Shown here one piece after another: positions 27,300 to 39,168 of a stretch of 64,000 bases of DNA (positions within the stretch are counted from its first letter, which is position 1; every line of letters starts with the position of its first letter). A model generated the notes under the pieces. That model was given only the letters and a program-made list of their open reading frames with translations, ran no database searches and was not told where the DNA came from. Both the position numbers and the translations under genes were made by a program. Source of the DNA: Darksidea phi (lineage: Eukaryota > Ascomycota > Dothideomycetes > Pleosporales > Lentitheciaceae); the NCBI GenBank assembly GCA_030770425.1, contig JASJFT010000243.1, forward strand, positions 1 through 64,000, in the 5' to 3' direction.

Positions 27300-29425
27300 A
27301 AATTCTAAAGGGGTAAACTATATAAGTAATATTAATATAAAGAAAGAATTAAAAGATTTAACTAAAAGGTACTCTTAAGACTCTACTCGAGGGATACTAT
27401 ATAAACGAAGTAATTAGTTAAAGAAAGGACGTTATCTACTTTAGTAATAAGCTATAGCTTAAAGGATTTAGTAAGGCTAGCCTTTATATATTATAGTAAT
27501 AAATAGACTATAAATCTAAAAGAATATATACTTAAGAAGTAATTAGTAAGACTAGACTTTTAATTTAAGTATTTATTCTATCTATATATCCTAAACTAGA
27601 AATCTTAACTAAGTATTATATAATCTATAGGTAACTCGAGTAAGCTATATATACTAGATAAGAAGTTCCTAAAGGAGCTTTATAGTACCCTCTTCTAAGA
27701 GGTAATAGATATTATACCTCTACTAATAATATTCCTATTAGAAATATTAGGGCTATAATAGTACTAATAATACTTATAATTAGTAGTTCTAAGAGGTATA
27801 CTAGTTAAGAAGTCGTACTTAATAAAGTAAGTCTTATAGGTAGTAAAGATTATAAAGTTAATAGATACTAGATAGCTAACGCTACCTAGCCTATACTAGA
27901 GGAATTAATATAGAAAGCTATTAGAAAGATAGTAGAATATATCTAATAGTACTAGAAGTTAAGCTTATATACTATAGCTATAGCCCGGCGTAATTCTACC
28001 TTATTATTAATATTCTTAATTAGACGCTTCTACTTAGCCTTATACTAGTTTTAACTAGTATTAATATTAAAAGTATAGGACTATATATTCTATTAAATCT
28101 TCTTAAGTATATTAGAATTTATATCCTCGTTATTATAAGTAGCTTAGGTATTATAATATTAGATATACTCGATAGTAAAGGTAAGAAGATTAAAGTAGTA
28201 GTAGAAAGTAGACTTAACTTATATAAATTATTAGTAGAACTATATTAGTAGAAAGAAGGGAAGACTAATATATACTATTAAGTAGGTCTAATAGTAAGCT
28301 TTATACCTACTATAGATAGTATAGATATTAGCCTTCTAGTACTAGTCGCTCGAAGTAATTTAATAGAGCTTAGCTATATTAAACTCCTATATAAACTAGA
28401 GGAGGTAGTTTATATACTAATAGTATATAAAAGAGGACTAAGACTCTAGATAGATAAGAAGAGTATAGATATACTTAGAAAGAGTAATATTACTATACTA
28501 GCTAGTAGAGGTAATTATAATAAGGGGTAGGATCTTAAAAATATTAAGGAATAAAGTAAAGAAATCTAAAAGTAGATATACCTTCTTATACTTATACTAA
28601 AAGAAACCGTTCTATACCTAAGTTAATAATACCCTAGGTACTTACTAGTAAGAGCTTAAAATATAAAAATAAAGGTATCTAAAGAGATATAATATATAAT
28701 AATTTATTATCTTTTAAATAAACGTTTATAAAGATATAAATAAAATTTCTCTTACTAAAAGAGCTATAGATAAATAAGTAATTTAATATAATTATAAGTT
28801 ATAATAGATAGTAGCTAGTAATTACTAAGTATTACTAGGTTATACTATTATAATAGGTATTAAAATTAAATTAAATAGAGTTCGGGCTAGTCCTAAAGCC
28901 TTTATAAAGATATTATAAGTAAGTAGAATAACTATAAAGGTTATACTTAATAAATAGCTCTTATATAAAGATAGTAAGTATCTATTAAATAAAAGTTATC
29001 GAAAATCGCCTATAAGGGGAGCGGTAACGCTATTACTACTAGGATAAGGATCTATAAGGATACGTATAGACTATAAGCTATAATAGTAATAGATAAAAGT
29101 TATAAATATATACTAATAATAGACTAATACTTAAGTTATATATACTTTCTAATTAAATTAACTATATATTATAAGGTTAGAGTTAAGAACTACGAGGCTA
29201 GAGAGACTATAAAAATCTCCTATTAAGATAATAGGATATAATGTAGATACTAAATACTTAAAAGATCTTCTCTATAAAATCGTTTTTTTTCTTAGAAATA
29301 GGGTTTTTTAAGAGTATAGATACTTAGGTAAACTTTTCTAAAGAAAGTAAGAAAACTAATAGAATATATTATAGTAAATAACTCTCTATAAGAACTAAAA
29401 CGACCTTTAGAAAAGAGGAAGACTA
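27300..29425 (+). pseudogene. Unidentified extra + strand reading frame of element C, downstream of chromodomain
   Basis: After the chromodomain a + strand frame can be followed from about 27,600 to 29,200 if TAA/TAG are taken as RIP-made stops. Readable pieces include KAIRKIVEYI near 27,910 and a tail rich in Ile, Leu, Lys and Gln-derived stops. I recognise no domain. It may be a third ORF of the element, a long 3' untranslated region that is open by chance because RIP removes TGA, or the trace of a further insertion whose edges I did not find. The final bases before 29,426 are the polypurine tract. Confidence 0.45.
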
Positions 29426-29611
29426 TATTATATCTACTTCTATTAGAGGACTTCTAGATTATTATTAGCCTAGCTATAGTTACGTACTAGACCCTATATA
29501 GTTCTATATTCTACTATTATATCTTCTTAAGAATTTATCTTATCTCTATTCGAATATAACCCTTTTACTATCTTAGTATTTTTATACCTATCTACTTATA
29601 TATACCTTATA
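29426..29611 (+). repeat. Element C 3' LTR (186 bp)
   Basis: This is the partner of 15,401-15,586. ATTAT follows and A1 sequence resumes, matching A2 from about 53,410 onward. Confidence 0.95.
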
Positions 29612-29616
29612 ATTAT

Positions 29617-32395
29617 ATATTTAGTATAGGATTTATATATAAAGTTTATTATAAGATAGTATAAAGAGGTATTCTTAATATTATATATAGTTTTAACGAA
29701 GTATAAAGTCTAGTATTAGTACTTATATAATTTTCTAAAGATATTTTAGCTAGTATTTTATACTTAGATTTAAAAAGATAATAATTATCTTTATAGTTAT
29801 TAGTATAGTAATATATATAGAGTTAATTAGTTCGTTAATAGATTAATCTATAGTAAGAAGAATTAGTAGTACTATACTTATAGGGATTTAGTTAAGAAGG
29901 TCTTTTAAAACTTTATTACTAAGAACTTTTAGTAGAAGAACTATTTATAGTCTATTTTTTACCCTATTATTAGAAGTATTATTCTTATTTAATTAGTTTT
30001 TTAGTATTCTACTTAGTATATCTAGTTGTATAGCTTTTAAGCCTAGTTAATAAATAATTCTAAAATTAAATTATAATAGAAACTCCGACTAGTAAATCTA
30101 GTATTATAATAATATCTTTATAGTTATAAAGTATTTTAGATTTTTATAGTTAGTAATAATTTTAAATAGTTTTATAATTTCTTAAAGTTCTAGTTACTAT
30201 TCTTTTAGAAACTTAATAATTACTAATAATTCTTTATTATATATCTTATAGTTATATTTAATAGTATTATATTTACTTAAAAAGTAGGTAACTATATATA
30301 GAATACTATTATTATTATATTAGAAGAGGATACCTCCTAATATCTAATTAAAAGTATTAGTTTCTAAGACTATTTTCTTAGTAAAGTCGTATATCGCTAG
30401 TACTAATATTATAGTAAAGAAATTCTTAAGCGATTTAAAGATAATTATCTATTTAGTAGTCTAGTTCTATAGTATATTCTTATATAGAAGTTTATTAAGT
30501 AGGGTATATATCTTTAAGAAGTCTTAAATAAAGTATTAATAAAAGTTTATAAAGCCTAAGAATTTCTATAGATTTTTTAAATAGAAGGATTATATCTATT
30601 TTAAAATAATAGCTACTTTCTTAAAGTCTATTTTAATACTATTAGAGAAGATAATAAGTTTAAGATATTTAATCTTTATAATCTTAAACTTATATTTATA
30701 AATATTGATTTAAAGATTAATATTAATTAATCTTTAGACTATCTCTTAAACGTACTTTTAATATTTCTTCTTATTATCTAAATAGACTAGGATATTATTA
30801 AGATATATAGTATAAATATAGTCTAGTAGATTATAAAGGGTATAATTAATATAGTTCTAGAAAGATACTAGTATATTATAAAGATTAAAAGGTATAACTA
30901 AGATTTCGAAAAGTCTAAAATATATAATAAATACTATTTTCTACTCGTATCCTTTAGTAATATATAATTTATTAAAGATAATAATAATATTAAGTTTAAT
31001 ATATACCTTTATATTATAAAGAGCGTTAAGAGTTTCTTAAATAAGGGATAGTAGGTAGTAGTTTTTAATAATAATATTATTTAGACCTTTATAGTCTTAA
31101 TATATATATACTCCTCTACTTAATTTTACTATTAAAAGTAGGGAGATAGTATATCGTATATAGGATTCCCTAATAAAATCTTTATCTAGATTATTATCTA
31201 GTTATTTATATATAACTTAGAGTTTAAATAAAAAGAAAGATTAATTTTTTTAATATAGAGGTTCTTTACTTAGGATAATATTAATTTTATAATCCTATAC
31301 TTACCTTAGTAAAAGTTCGTCTACTTTTTTAAGAAGGAATCTAATTACTATATTTCTTAACTATTTTAAAAGTTTCTTTCTTAGCTCGTTATTAGATAGA
31401 GGTAGTTTTTCTACTAGAAATTTATTAATATCTAATTTTTTAATATCTTAAAGATATAAGGTATATTTATAGTTAGTAAGGAATTTATAAAATTATAGTA
31501 GAAATTTATTTAAAAGATTAGTTATAATTTTACTATCTAGAATATCTCTAAATTCTTCTTTAATAAGATTTAGAATTTAATCTCCTTTATTCTTTAGTAA
31601 TATTTTAAGTACTTAGTCTAGCTTATTCTATATAATATAGGTAGCTTTTATATTAGATTATTTATAAAATTATATAAAAATTATAACTTATATAAAATAA
31701 ATATTAAAGAAATTAAAAGGTTCGTAATTTAGTTTAATTAGTAAGGGGATACTAAGTAGTAGTAGTAATTCTTTCTTAGATTTTTTTAAATTAACTTAGT
31801 ATTTATCTACTTATATAGCTAGAAGTAGTTTAATTATAATATAATTTTATATTATAATTATTTAATATTTTAAAATCTTTCTATATTTAATATCTAGGTT
31901 TCTTATTCTATAGTAGAGGCGGTCTAGTATAAGTTTAGAGGGTAGGTCTATTAGAGTTTCTTTATTAGATTAATAAAGATTATATTTATTAATATTCTTA
32001 ATATATAAAGATAATTAGTAATTTATTATATTAGTATATAGCTTAGGGTATAGTAGTTTAGTTTTATTTAATAGGGTTTTATAGAAGGGATTAGCTAAAA
32101 AAGCTACTTATATAGTATTAGTTCTATAGTAGTAGTATTTTTAATAGTACTAAGAGTCTATATTAATTATTATTAATATCTAATTAATAGATAGATTATA
32201 TTTTTAAAGCTAAGAAAGATTAAGAATAACGAGTATATTTTAAACTAGATTAGTAATATATAATAAGTAGTTTTTATAGTAGTTTCTAATCTATATAGGT
32301 AGAATAGTATATTATATAAGTATATTACTTATATAGCTATTAGCTAGTAAGAGCTTTCTTAGAAAGAATATAACGTAGATATTAATAAAGTAATA
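29617..32395 (-). pseudogene. Element A1 pol remnant (RNase H, reverse transcriptase, protease)
   Basis: This is colinear with A2 53,406-56,190. On the - strand the RT box reads IYTIYLNNILVY near 30,808-30,787; A2 still has YLDN at the same place, so A1 has lost one Asp more. RNase H is expected at about 29,900-30,500 and protease at about 31,900-32,350 by position. The segment stops at 32,395, where transposon E is inserted. Fewer CG dinucleotides remain than in A2. Confidence 0.85.
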
Positions 32396-32448
32396 TATTT
32401 ACTAAACGAGCTATTAATCTAAACGAGCCGTTAACTCTACTAACTTTT
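32396..32448 (+). repeat. Element E left terminal inverted repeat
   Basis: It matches the reverse complement of 34,187-34,239 over about 52 bp, with CG/TA and CC/TT substitutions. Confidence 0.9.
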
Positions 32449-34186
32449 TACGACGCGTTATCTATTAACTCTTATAGCTTAACTAACTACTATTCGATTA
32501 CCCTATAACGAAGTAGATATCTCCTTAGCTATCTTAACTATTAATAGAAATTAGTTTTAGAGCGAAAGTCGCGTTACCTTAATATTTAACGTCCCCCGAT
32601 TAACGCTACGCGACTAATACGCCGAAATTACTACGCGATATAATTACTAGTCTAACCTAAGAAAGCTTTCTAAGCTAGAGGAGAAGGTAATTATTAGCTA
32701 TATACTCGACCTAGATTCGCGAGGATTTACCCCTACTCTAGAGGCTATATAAGATATAACGAATAGACTACTTACTACGTACGGTACTAAGTAGGTAGAT
32801 AGAAACTAGTCTAAAAACTTTATTAAGTAAACCGATAATATTAAAATATAATTTAATCGACTTTATAATCGATAGCGAGCTCTCTATAAGGATCCTAATA
32901 TTATTTAACCCTAGTTTAAGCGTATAGTACGTATTAGAGCTAAGTAGGGTATCTATAATAAGAATATCTATAACTTCGATAAAGCTAGCTTCCTAATAGG
33001 TAAGATAATACCGTAACTAGTTATTACTAGTTTAGAGAGATACGGGTAGGCTAAAGCTATCTAGCTAGATAATCGCGAGTAGGTTACTATAATATAAGGA
33101 ATTAATACTACTAGGTAGACTATTCTACCCTTTATTATCTTCGCTAGTAAGTACTACCTCTCTACCTAGTACGAGAGTAATATACTAGACGATTAGACTA
33201 TTACTATTAGTAAGAACGACTAGATAAATAATAATCTAGGAGTTATCTAGCTAAAGTACTTTATTAGGTATATAGTAGCTCGTAGAGTAGATATATACTA
33301 GCTACTAATTCTTAATAGCTATAGTAGTTATATTACGAATAAATTCTAAGACCTCTATAAAGAGAATAATATCTATACTCTCTATATACTAGCTTATTCG
33401 TTATACCTCCTATAGCTACTTAATATAGGCTATTTCTCGTCGTTAAAGCGCGCGTATAGGGACTAGATTAATAGTCTAATTTACGATTATATCTACTATA
33501 TTACGAAGCTTAAATTCCTATCTATCTTCTACGTAGCCTATAATAAAACTATTATAGAGAAGAATATCTATACGAGCTTTCGAGGCGCTAGTCTAGTTCT
33601 ATATAATTTAGAAGTAGTAATCTCGAAGCTTAATATTAAGCTAAGGACGCCGTCGCTAGTAGCCCTACTAAAGACTATATAGGAGGCTAGAATACTAAGT
33701 AATACGCGCGAAGTAGAGGCTTAATTAACGTTAATTTATAAGCGCGTACGTAGGTATAAGAGCTTATTACCTACTTCTATTATTATAGCTATTAATTAGC
33801 TAAGTAAAGGTACTAAGATATTAGCTTATAAAGCTATATTTATATACGAATAAATCGCGAGCCTAGAGAAGGTAATTAAGGCCGCTATAACGCGTAGAAA
33901 GTATAAAAAGAAGAGGATCTAGAAGTAGAGTGTCCTAACTAAGGTAGAGGGGGAGGCTATTATTATTTAAAAGGCTACTAAGTAGTAGTAAGAGAATAAA
34001 AGACGTTAAGTTACTATATAATTAGGTATAAGCTAATAGGCTTTAGCGCGCTATACGCGCTATAGAGAACCTAGGTATAACTTATAAACGTATAAGAAGA
34101 CTACTATAGATACTACTTAATTTAGAATAGCTATTATATCGATAGATTTCTAGTACGTTATTAAACTACGTAGCTTTTTAGGTATA
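32449..34186 (+). pseudogene. Fot1/pogo-like transposase remnant
   Basis: The + strand near 32,560-32,650 reads IFNVPRLTLRD-stop-YAEITTR, the psq-type HTH of Fot1/pogo transposases. Near 32,655-32,830 it reads LRKLSKLEEKVIISYILDLD followed by SRGFTPTLEAI, the CENP-B-like N-terminal DNA-binding region. The catalytic DDE region near 33,270-33,440 reads RRVDIY...LLILNSYSSYIT...LAYSLYLL-stop-LLNIGYFSSLKRAY; the family has LILDxHxSH, so the first catalytic Asp is now Asn, and His residues have become Tyr. Stops interrupt it. It is the least decayed coding region in the AT block but has no intact frame. Confidence 0.9.
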
Positions 34187-34239
34187 GAAAGTTAGTAGAG
34201 TTAACAACTCGTTTAGATTAATAGCTTATTTAGTAAATA
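34187..34239 (+). repeat. Element E right terminal inverted repeat
   Basis: This is the inverted partner of 32,396-32,448. It contains AACAAC, one of the rare surviving CA pairs. Confidence 0.9.
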
Positions 34240-36098
34240 CGTTACTTTTAAGTAAAGGTTTAGTTAAAAAAGGTAATAGTTAAGTATTTACTATTTATAA
34301 GACTTTATATATTAATAGTAGTATATATAAATAGAAAAGAAGTATAAATAAATAATAATTTATTATTTATAGATCTAAGTTAAAGAGGGGTCTTTTTACT
34401 TAGAATAGTTTAAATCTAGTATAATTACTTATTCTATAATTCTTTTCTATCTAATCTTTAGTTATAATAATAATTAAAAGTTATATATTTTTTAAATTAT
34501 TAATATAAGAGATACTTATAGAGGGTAATATTAAGTTAACTAATATATTAATATAAAGAACTTTAGTCTTAGATATAAAGATTTTAGTTCTAGTATATCT
34601 CTAAGATTAATCTATAGTATAGTTAAAAAAAAGATTATTAAATAGACGTTAGTAGGGGGGTTAGTTATTAGTATTCTAGTTATTATACTAGGACTAGGGG
34701 TAGCTATACTAGATTTATATATATTAGTTCTAAGTCTATTAATATTAGAGGTATTAAGACTAAATACGCGTTATTTATTAGTCTTAGAATATTTACTATA
34801 TAGTCTATTCTTAGTCTAGTATTCTACTAAATTATTTATTATTTTTCTTCTTCTTTTAATAATTTTTCTTAAAGTAGTCTACTTTATTATAGTAAAAGTA
34901 GGTACTAATAGTCTTATATTCTTTATAGGAGGTACGTAGAATATATATAGTATTTAAAATTATAGAATTACTAGTATTAATTATTAGGAATAAGAATATA
35001 TTAGTTAGTAAAGTAGACTAGAGGATATTATTTAGTTAGATAGTATTTAGGTAAAAACTAGTACGTATACTCTTAATATATTCTTTATTCTACTTTTTAT
35101 TCTAGATTTATATAAAAAGGTTTATTTATTCTTTATAGTCTATATAGTCTAGTTACTTTTCTTAATAAATAGTTATAATATCTAGTATAGTAGAGACTTT
35201 AGTATAAAGGACTTAGATCTTTTCTATATTAATTTTTTCTATTTTAGTAGTTTATTTATAGAACTTAGTCTAAAAGTTAAAAAATAACTAATTATCTATA
35301 ATAAGTTTATTAAACTTATTACTTATCTCGATTTATTTATTAGAGATAATATAATAGATATTAAGGATTTTAAATAGATTAGTCGTATTTTACTATTTCT
35401 ATTTAGTAGGATTATCTAGGTTAGACTATACTATATTAAATTAGTCGTAATAGATATTAAGTACTTCGCTAGATATAAGACTAGAGATATATTAAATATA
35501 TTTAAATTCTATATTAAAGATAGTCTTATTTATAATATAAATACTACGAATATTATATTTTTAGTTCTTATACTTAGTCTAGTATTTATTTATAAACTTA
35601 TTTACTCTATTAAATTTATTAAGATTATTAGTAAGATAGTAGTAAGAGGTATAGATATAAGTCTAGGTATATAGAAAGTTAACTTTACTCTAAAATAGCT
35701 AAATAATCTAGTATACTTCTTTAAGATCTATAATAAAAGAGATAATATAATATTATATACCTATATTTAGAATATTTAATATAGCTTTAATACTATAATA
35801 GGTTAAGAAGATAGGTTTCTTATTTCCTAATATAATTAATATAGTAAGGTTACTTACTATATCTTTTATATAGATAAGAAAGACTAGTATAGAAATCTAA
35901 CTAATTATAATAACGAGTTACTTATTCTACTAGTATTACTAATTATTAATAGCTATAATATTCTTTAGTATTCTTAATATTCTAGGTATAATATAGATCT
36001 TAAGTCTAACTTAGTATTTTTAGATTTAAGATAGTCGATTAAGCTATTAAAGGAGCGTTTTACCCTAGTAGTAGAATTAAAGAGAGAATAGTATAAAC
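34240..36098 (-). pseudogene. Element A1 gag remnant
   Basis: This is colinear with A2 56,195-58,081. On the - strand near 34,905-34,857 the zinc-knuckle region reads TYFYYNKVDYFKKNY: Tyr occupies every position of the C-x2-C-x4-H-x4-C motif. TGT/TGC to TAT/TAC and CAT/CAC to TAT/TAC are exactly the changes CpA-directed mutation makes. Gag sits directly after the 5' LTR at the right. Confidence 0.85.
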
Positions 36099-36275
36099 TA
36101 TTATAGTATAGATATACTAGAATTAAGATAGAATATAACTTATACTATAAAGGACTAATACTAGAACGAACGGGGGCTATATATATCTAATATAATAAGA
36201 TCTAATAAAGAGAGTACTATAATTATAGATATAATATATAATAGGTATAAATAGTTATAGATTAGTATTATAATA
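36099..36275 (-). repeat. Element A1 5' LTR (177 bp)
   Basis: This is the partner of 3,201-3,377; CCTAT follows at 36,276-36,280, after which element F resumes. Confidence 0.95.
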
Positions 36276-36280
36276 CCTAT

Positions 36281-37900
36281 ATAATAACTAGTTTTAAGAA
36301 GTAATATAGAAGAAAATAGATAGCTACTAGAAGAAGAGATATTTTAAGCTTATAAAAGTAATATTATATATAGTAAATATAGAGATTCTACCTTTTATAT
36401 AAATATATACCTATAAGTTTAATAAAAATAGCTTCTTTAATAAGACTAAAGTAAGACTAGTTATATAAGAAGATCTATAAACTTAATAGAGTAATACGTA
36501 TACTACTATATTAGCTACTAAAATCTTTAGAACTTTAATAGCTCTAACTACTTAATTTAAACTACTTATATATTAATATAATACTATAAATACTTTCCTA
36601 AATACTAAAATTTCTTAATAACTATACTATAATATCTTAGAAGGATTCTTAAAGTAGTATAGATTACTATTATTACTATATTAAGTATTATATAGGCTAA
36701 AAAAAGTACTATTACTTTAGTATTAAGATCTTTTTATAACCCTTACTTAGCTAAAACTAAGAAGAATACTAAATATACTATATCTATATAGTAATAAAAG
36801 TCTTATCGTCTTCTTCTATATAGATAATATTATAGTCTTAATTTATTTAAGAAATAAGACTATTTATAAAGAGTTTAAAAAAAGATTATTAGAATACTAT
36901 AAGCTTTATTTAATAGATTAACTTAACTAGTTTCTTAGTATACGCGTACTATAAGATATAAAATAAGACTCTATATAGCTTATTTAAAACTTATTTATTA
37001 ATAGAATTACTATAAAGTTTAATCTTAAGAAAGGCTTAAATAGCTTCTCTTAAATATTAATAACTAAAATTTATCTTAAACCTTTTATTAGGCTAGTAGA
37101 AGAATTAGTTATTAAAATATATTAATAGCTAGTCGGATTAATAGTCTATATTATAGTAATTATAAGAGTAGATATTTTAAAAATCTACTTAATCCTCTCT
37201 ATATATCTAATAAGAGCTAGTCCTTAGTATATTAATACTATTTACTATACTTAGAGATTTATTATAGGTATATAATATTTAGTAATAAAAGCTTTAGCTT
37301 ATATATCTATATATTAAGCCTTCTCTATAGATAGAGAATAAGAATTAGATACTAAATCTATATTCTATAGTATATTAGATATATTATTTACTAATAATCC
37401 TATTATAAGAATAAACTTAGATAGATTTCTCTTTAAGCTATTTAATATACCTATTAACTAGAAGGTAATAAAGTAATAAATAGTTTTTAAATTAATTACT
37501 AAAGCTAAATTATACTTACTCTTATAAATAGTATTTAATATAATCTAGTAGAATAACCTATTCGAATAACTAAGCTTTAAGATTAATATTAAACTAATTA
37601 TCTATTATAATAACGTATAAATAGTTAGAATAGTTACTAAAGCTACTAAGAAGTTTTAATCTAAACTTAAATATATTAATATTTATTAGCTATAACTCTA
37701 ATAATTAGTAGAGTAGGGAGAAATAATCGTTAAATAGATCCCTATAGTTAAAATACTAGCTAATAAGCTAACTAAGATATTCCTAAGATAGAAGTATAAA
37801 GCTTTTACTTATTAACTTAGACTTAAAGATATCTCTAAGTAGTTAAGCTTTTATCTTAACTAATATAAGGCTAATTAACTAGCTAATATTAATCCTAAGT
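36281..37900 (+). pseudogene. Copia reverse transcriptase-RNase H remnant of element F
   Basis: This is the 3' half of the copia polyprotein interrupted by A1. The + strand reads FFYIDNIIVL near 36,810-36,840 (YVDD box with the second Asp now Asn). At about 37,740-37,840 it reads PIVKILANKLTKIFLR-stop-KYKAFTY-stop-LRLKDI, the RNase H end of copia pol (T-K-x-L-x-R...F...LGL). Its join to the first half (126-3,195) across A1 is exact through the CCTAT duplication. Confidence 0.88.
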
Positions 37901-38424
37901 AGTCTTAAGTAGGATAGCTTTTATTTAGTCTACTACTAAGCTTCTATCCTAACTAGCTACTCTACTTTAATCTAGTCTAGTACTAGAGTAGGCTTTTATC
38001 CTAAGTAGCTATTTACTACTACCCCTTTTAAGTACCTTATTTTATTCTATTTACGTATCTATTCTATTCTATTTACTTATTTATTTATCTTTCTAAGAGG
38101 CCTATATACTTCTATTTACTCCTATTAAATAGTATATCTATTTCTTTTAACTATTAAATCTTATAAAAATAAGGATAGTATAGTAGACTTAAAGCTTATA
38201 CTAATATCTTTAGATATACTATATATTCTAAACTATTATCGTAAACTAGTTTATAGGTAGCCCCTCTAAATATTATAACTTAAAGAATTTATATAGAGGG
38301 GTAAGAAGGTTTAGAATAAAAAATCTTATTTTTATATAAATTTAATTTCTATATAGAATAATTATCTTTTTACTTTCTTTTTAATTATTACTCCTAATTT
38401 ATTAGAACTAGGGGGGTAGAGGAG
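37901..38424 (+). other. Element F untranslated region and polypurine tract
   Basis: This is non-coding sequence between the end of pol and the inferred 3' LTR. It includes four spaced copies of a TCCTAAGTAG or TCCTAACTAG-like motif near 37,890-38,010, and ends in the purine run GGGGGGTAGAGGAG (38,411-38,424), a plausible polypurine tract. Confidence 0.6.
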
Positions 38425-38689
38425 TATTAAACGAACCCCCTTCTAATCGCTTATACTCTTTTTACCTATCTTTTTATTACTTCTTAATATTTTATACCCT
38501 TTTATTATTCTTTTAAGGTAGAAGGGTATATTAGACTAGCTTATATACTAGGTTAACTTATATAACTACTTCTAACTATTATATTATATTCTATTCTATA
38601 TAAGCTACTCTTATATAGAGCTATTATAATTAACTATAGTTCTTACTTCTTTTCCTTATAGTAATTTACCCTAATTTCTTACTATAATA
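38425..38689 (+). repeat. Element F 3' LTR (265 bp, start inferred)
   Basis: The last 125 bp match window positions 1-125. The start is placed at TATTAAACG because it follows the purine tract and forms an inverted terminus (TATTA...TAATA) with the known end. Confidence 0.7.
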
Positions 38690-38894
38690 ATATTTCTAAA
38701 GATATATTATTATAATATAATTAGAAGATATTATAGTTATAGCTTAGACTATATTTATAAAATAATAAATATTTTTATATATTATCTTTTCTTAGTTAAT
38801 ATATATACTATTACTATCTATATTCTATAATTTAGGATTAAAGTACCTAATATCTATATTTTAAAAATAGATATCTCTATTTATAATCTTAATA

Positions 38895-39168
38895 TAATTA
38901 GTATTAAATAGACTATAGAGATTTAACTAAGTAAATAACTAAAGTATATATATATATATACGAAATAGAAATAATAAAATAATCTAATATAAATAATAAT
39001 CTATAACTACTTAAAGGAACTTTAGATAAAAGTTTCTTTTTATTTAGAAGAATCGTATAAAGCTTTATATATAGTAAATTATTAAGAAGATAATATATAT
39101 ATATAAATTCTATACGACTATATATAATTAAATATATAAGATTAGTATTAGAATTTAATAAATAAATA
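38895..39168 (+). repeat. Direct repeat H, left copy (about 274 bp)
   Basis: It starts TAATTAGTATTAAATAG and ends in TAAATAAATA. It matches 42,227-42,518 along its length apart from an 18-bp difference near the start. The pair brackets 3.06 kb and could be LTRs of a short non-autonomous element, or a segmental duplication. Confidence 0.75.

Larger units (their letters stand above)
15401..29611 (+). mobile_element. Element C: Ty3/gypsy chromovirus inserted in A1, itself hosting copia element D
   Basis: LTRs of 186 bp (15,401-15,586 and 29,426-29,611) begin TATTATATCTAC and end CCTTATA; both are flanked by ATTAT (15,396-15,400 and 29,612-29,616). A purine tract (AGAAAAGAGGAAGAC) precedes the 3' LTR. 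On the + strand RT reads YLDNILIY near 24,373-24,391. Integrase C-terminus and a chromodomain-like tail follow near 26,800-27,150. Without D and its TSD the element is about 8.6 kb, because roughly 2.2 kb of further + strand reading frame follows the chromodomain. Confidence 0.95.
32396..34239 (+). mobile_element. Element E: pogo/Fot1-type DNA transposon inserted in A1
   Basis: Terminal inverted repeats of about 52 bp start TATTTACTAAACGAGC on the left and, read from the right end, TATTTACTAAATAAGC. The few differences are CG/TA or CC/TT changes. The ends abut TA, the expected pogo/Fot1 target, and flanking sequence rejoins to A2 around 56,185-56,195. Length 1,844 bp is normal for Fot1 relatives. 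The transposase is on the + strand. CG dinucleotides are far denser than in neighbouring A1 sequence, and two CA/TG survivors (near 33,931 and 34,204) fall inside it, suggesting a late arrival. Confidence 0.93.
3201..36275 (-). mobile_element. Element A1: Ty3/gypsy LTR retrotransposon carrying three later insertions (B, C, E)
   Basis: Two 177-bp LTRs (3,201-3,377 and 36,099-36,275) are flanked by the perfect TSD CCTAT (3,196-3,200 and 36,276-36,280). Its own segments are 3,201-3,443, 14,058-15,400, 29,617-32,395 and 34,240-36,275; together they give about 6.40 kb, colinear throughout with sister copy A2 at 51,828-58,258 (6.43 kb). Coding is on the - strand, so gag lies at the right and integrase at the left. 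The reverse transcriptase box reads YLNNILV on the - strand near 30,787-30,808; both Asp residues became Asn. A purine tract (AAAAGAAGAG on the - strand) abuts the left, 3' LTR. A1 is older than B, C and E and younger than F. Confidence 0.95.
1..38689 (+). mobile_element. Element F: Ty1/copia LTR retrotransposon, RIP-destroyed, 5' end outside window, split by A1
   Basis: The first 125 bases match 38,565-38,689 at equal length with only transition differences, so they are the end of a 5' LTR whose partner is the 3' LTR at 38,425-38,689. The internal part is cut in two by element A1: 126-3,195 holds gag to integrase, and 36,281-37,900 holds reverse transcriptase and RNase H. Integrase before reverse transcriptase, and a YIDNIIV box on the + strand near 36,815-36,840, identify Ty1/copia. 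Without A1 the internal part is about 5.2 kb, normal for copia. CG dinucleotides are scarce, as expected for the oldest member of the stack. The TSD cannot be tested because the left end is missing. Confidence 0.85.
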
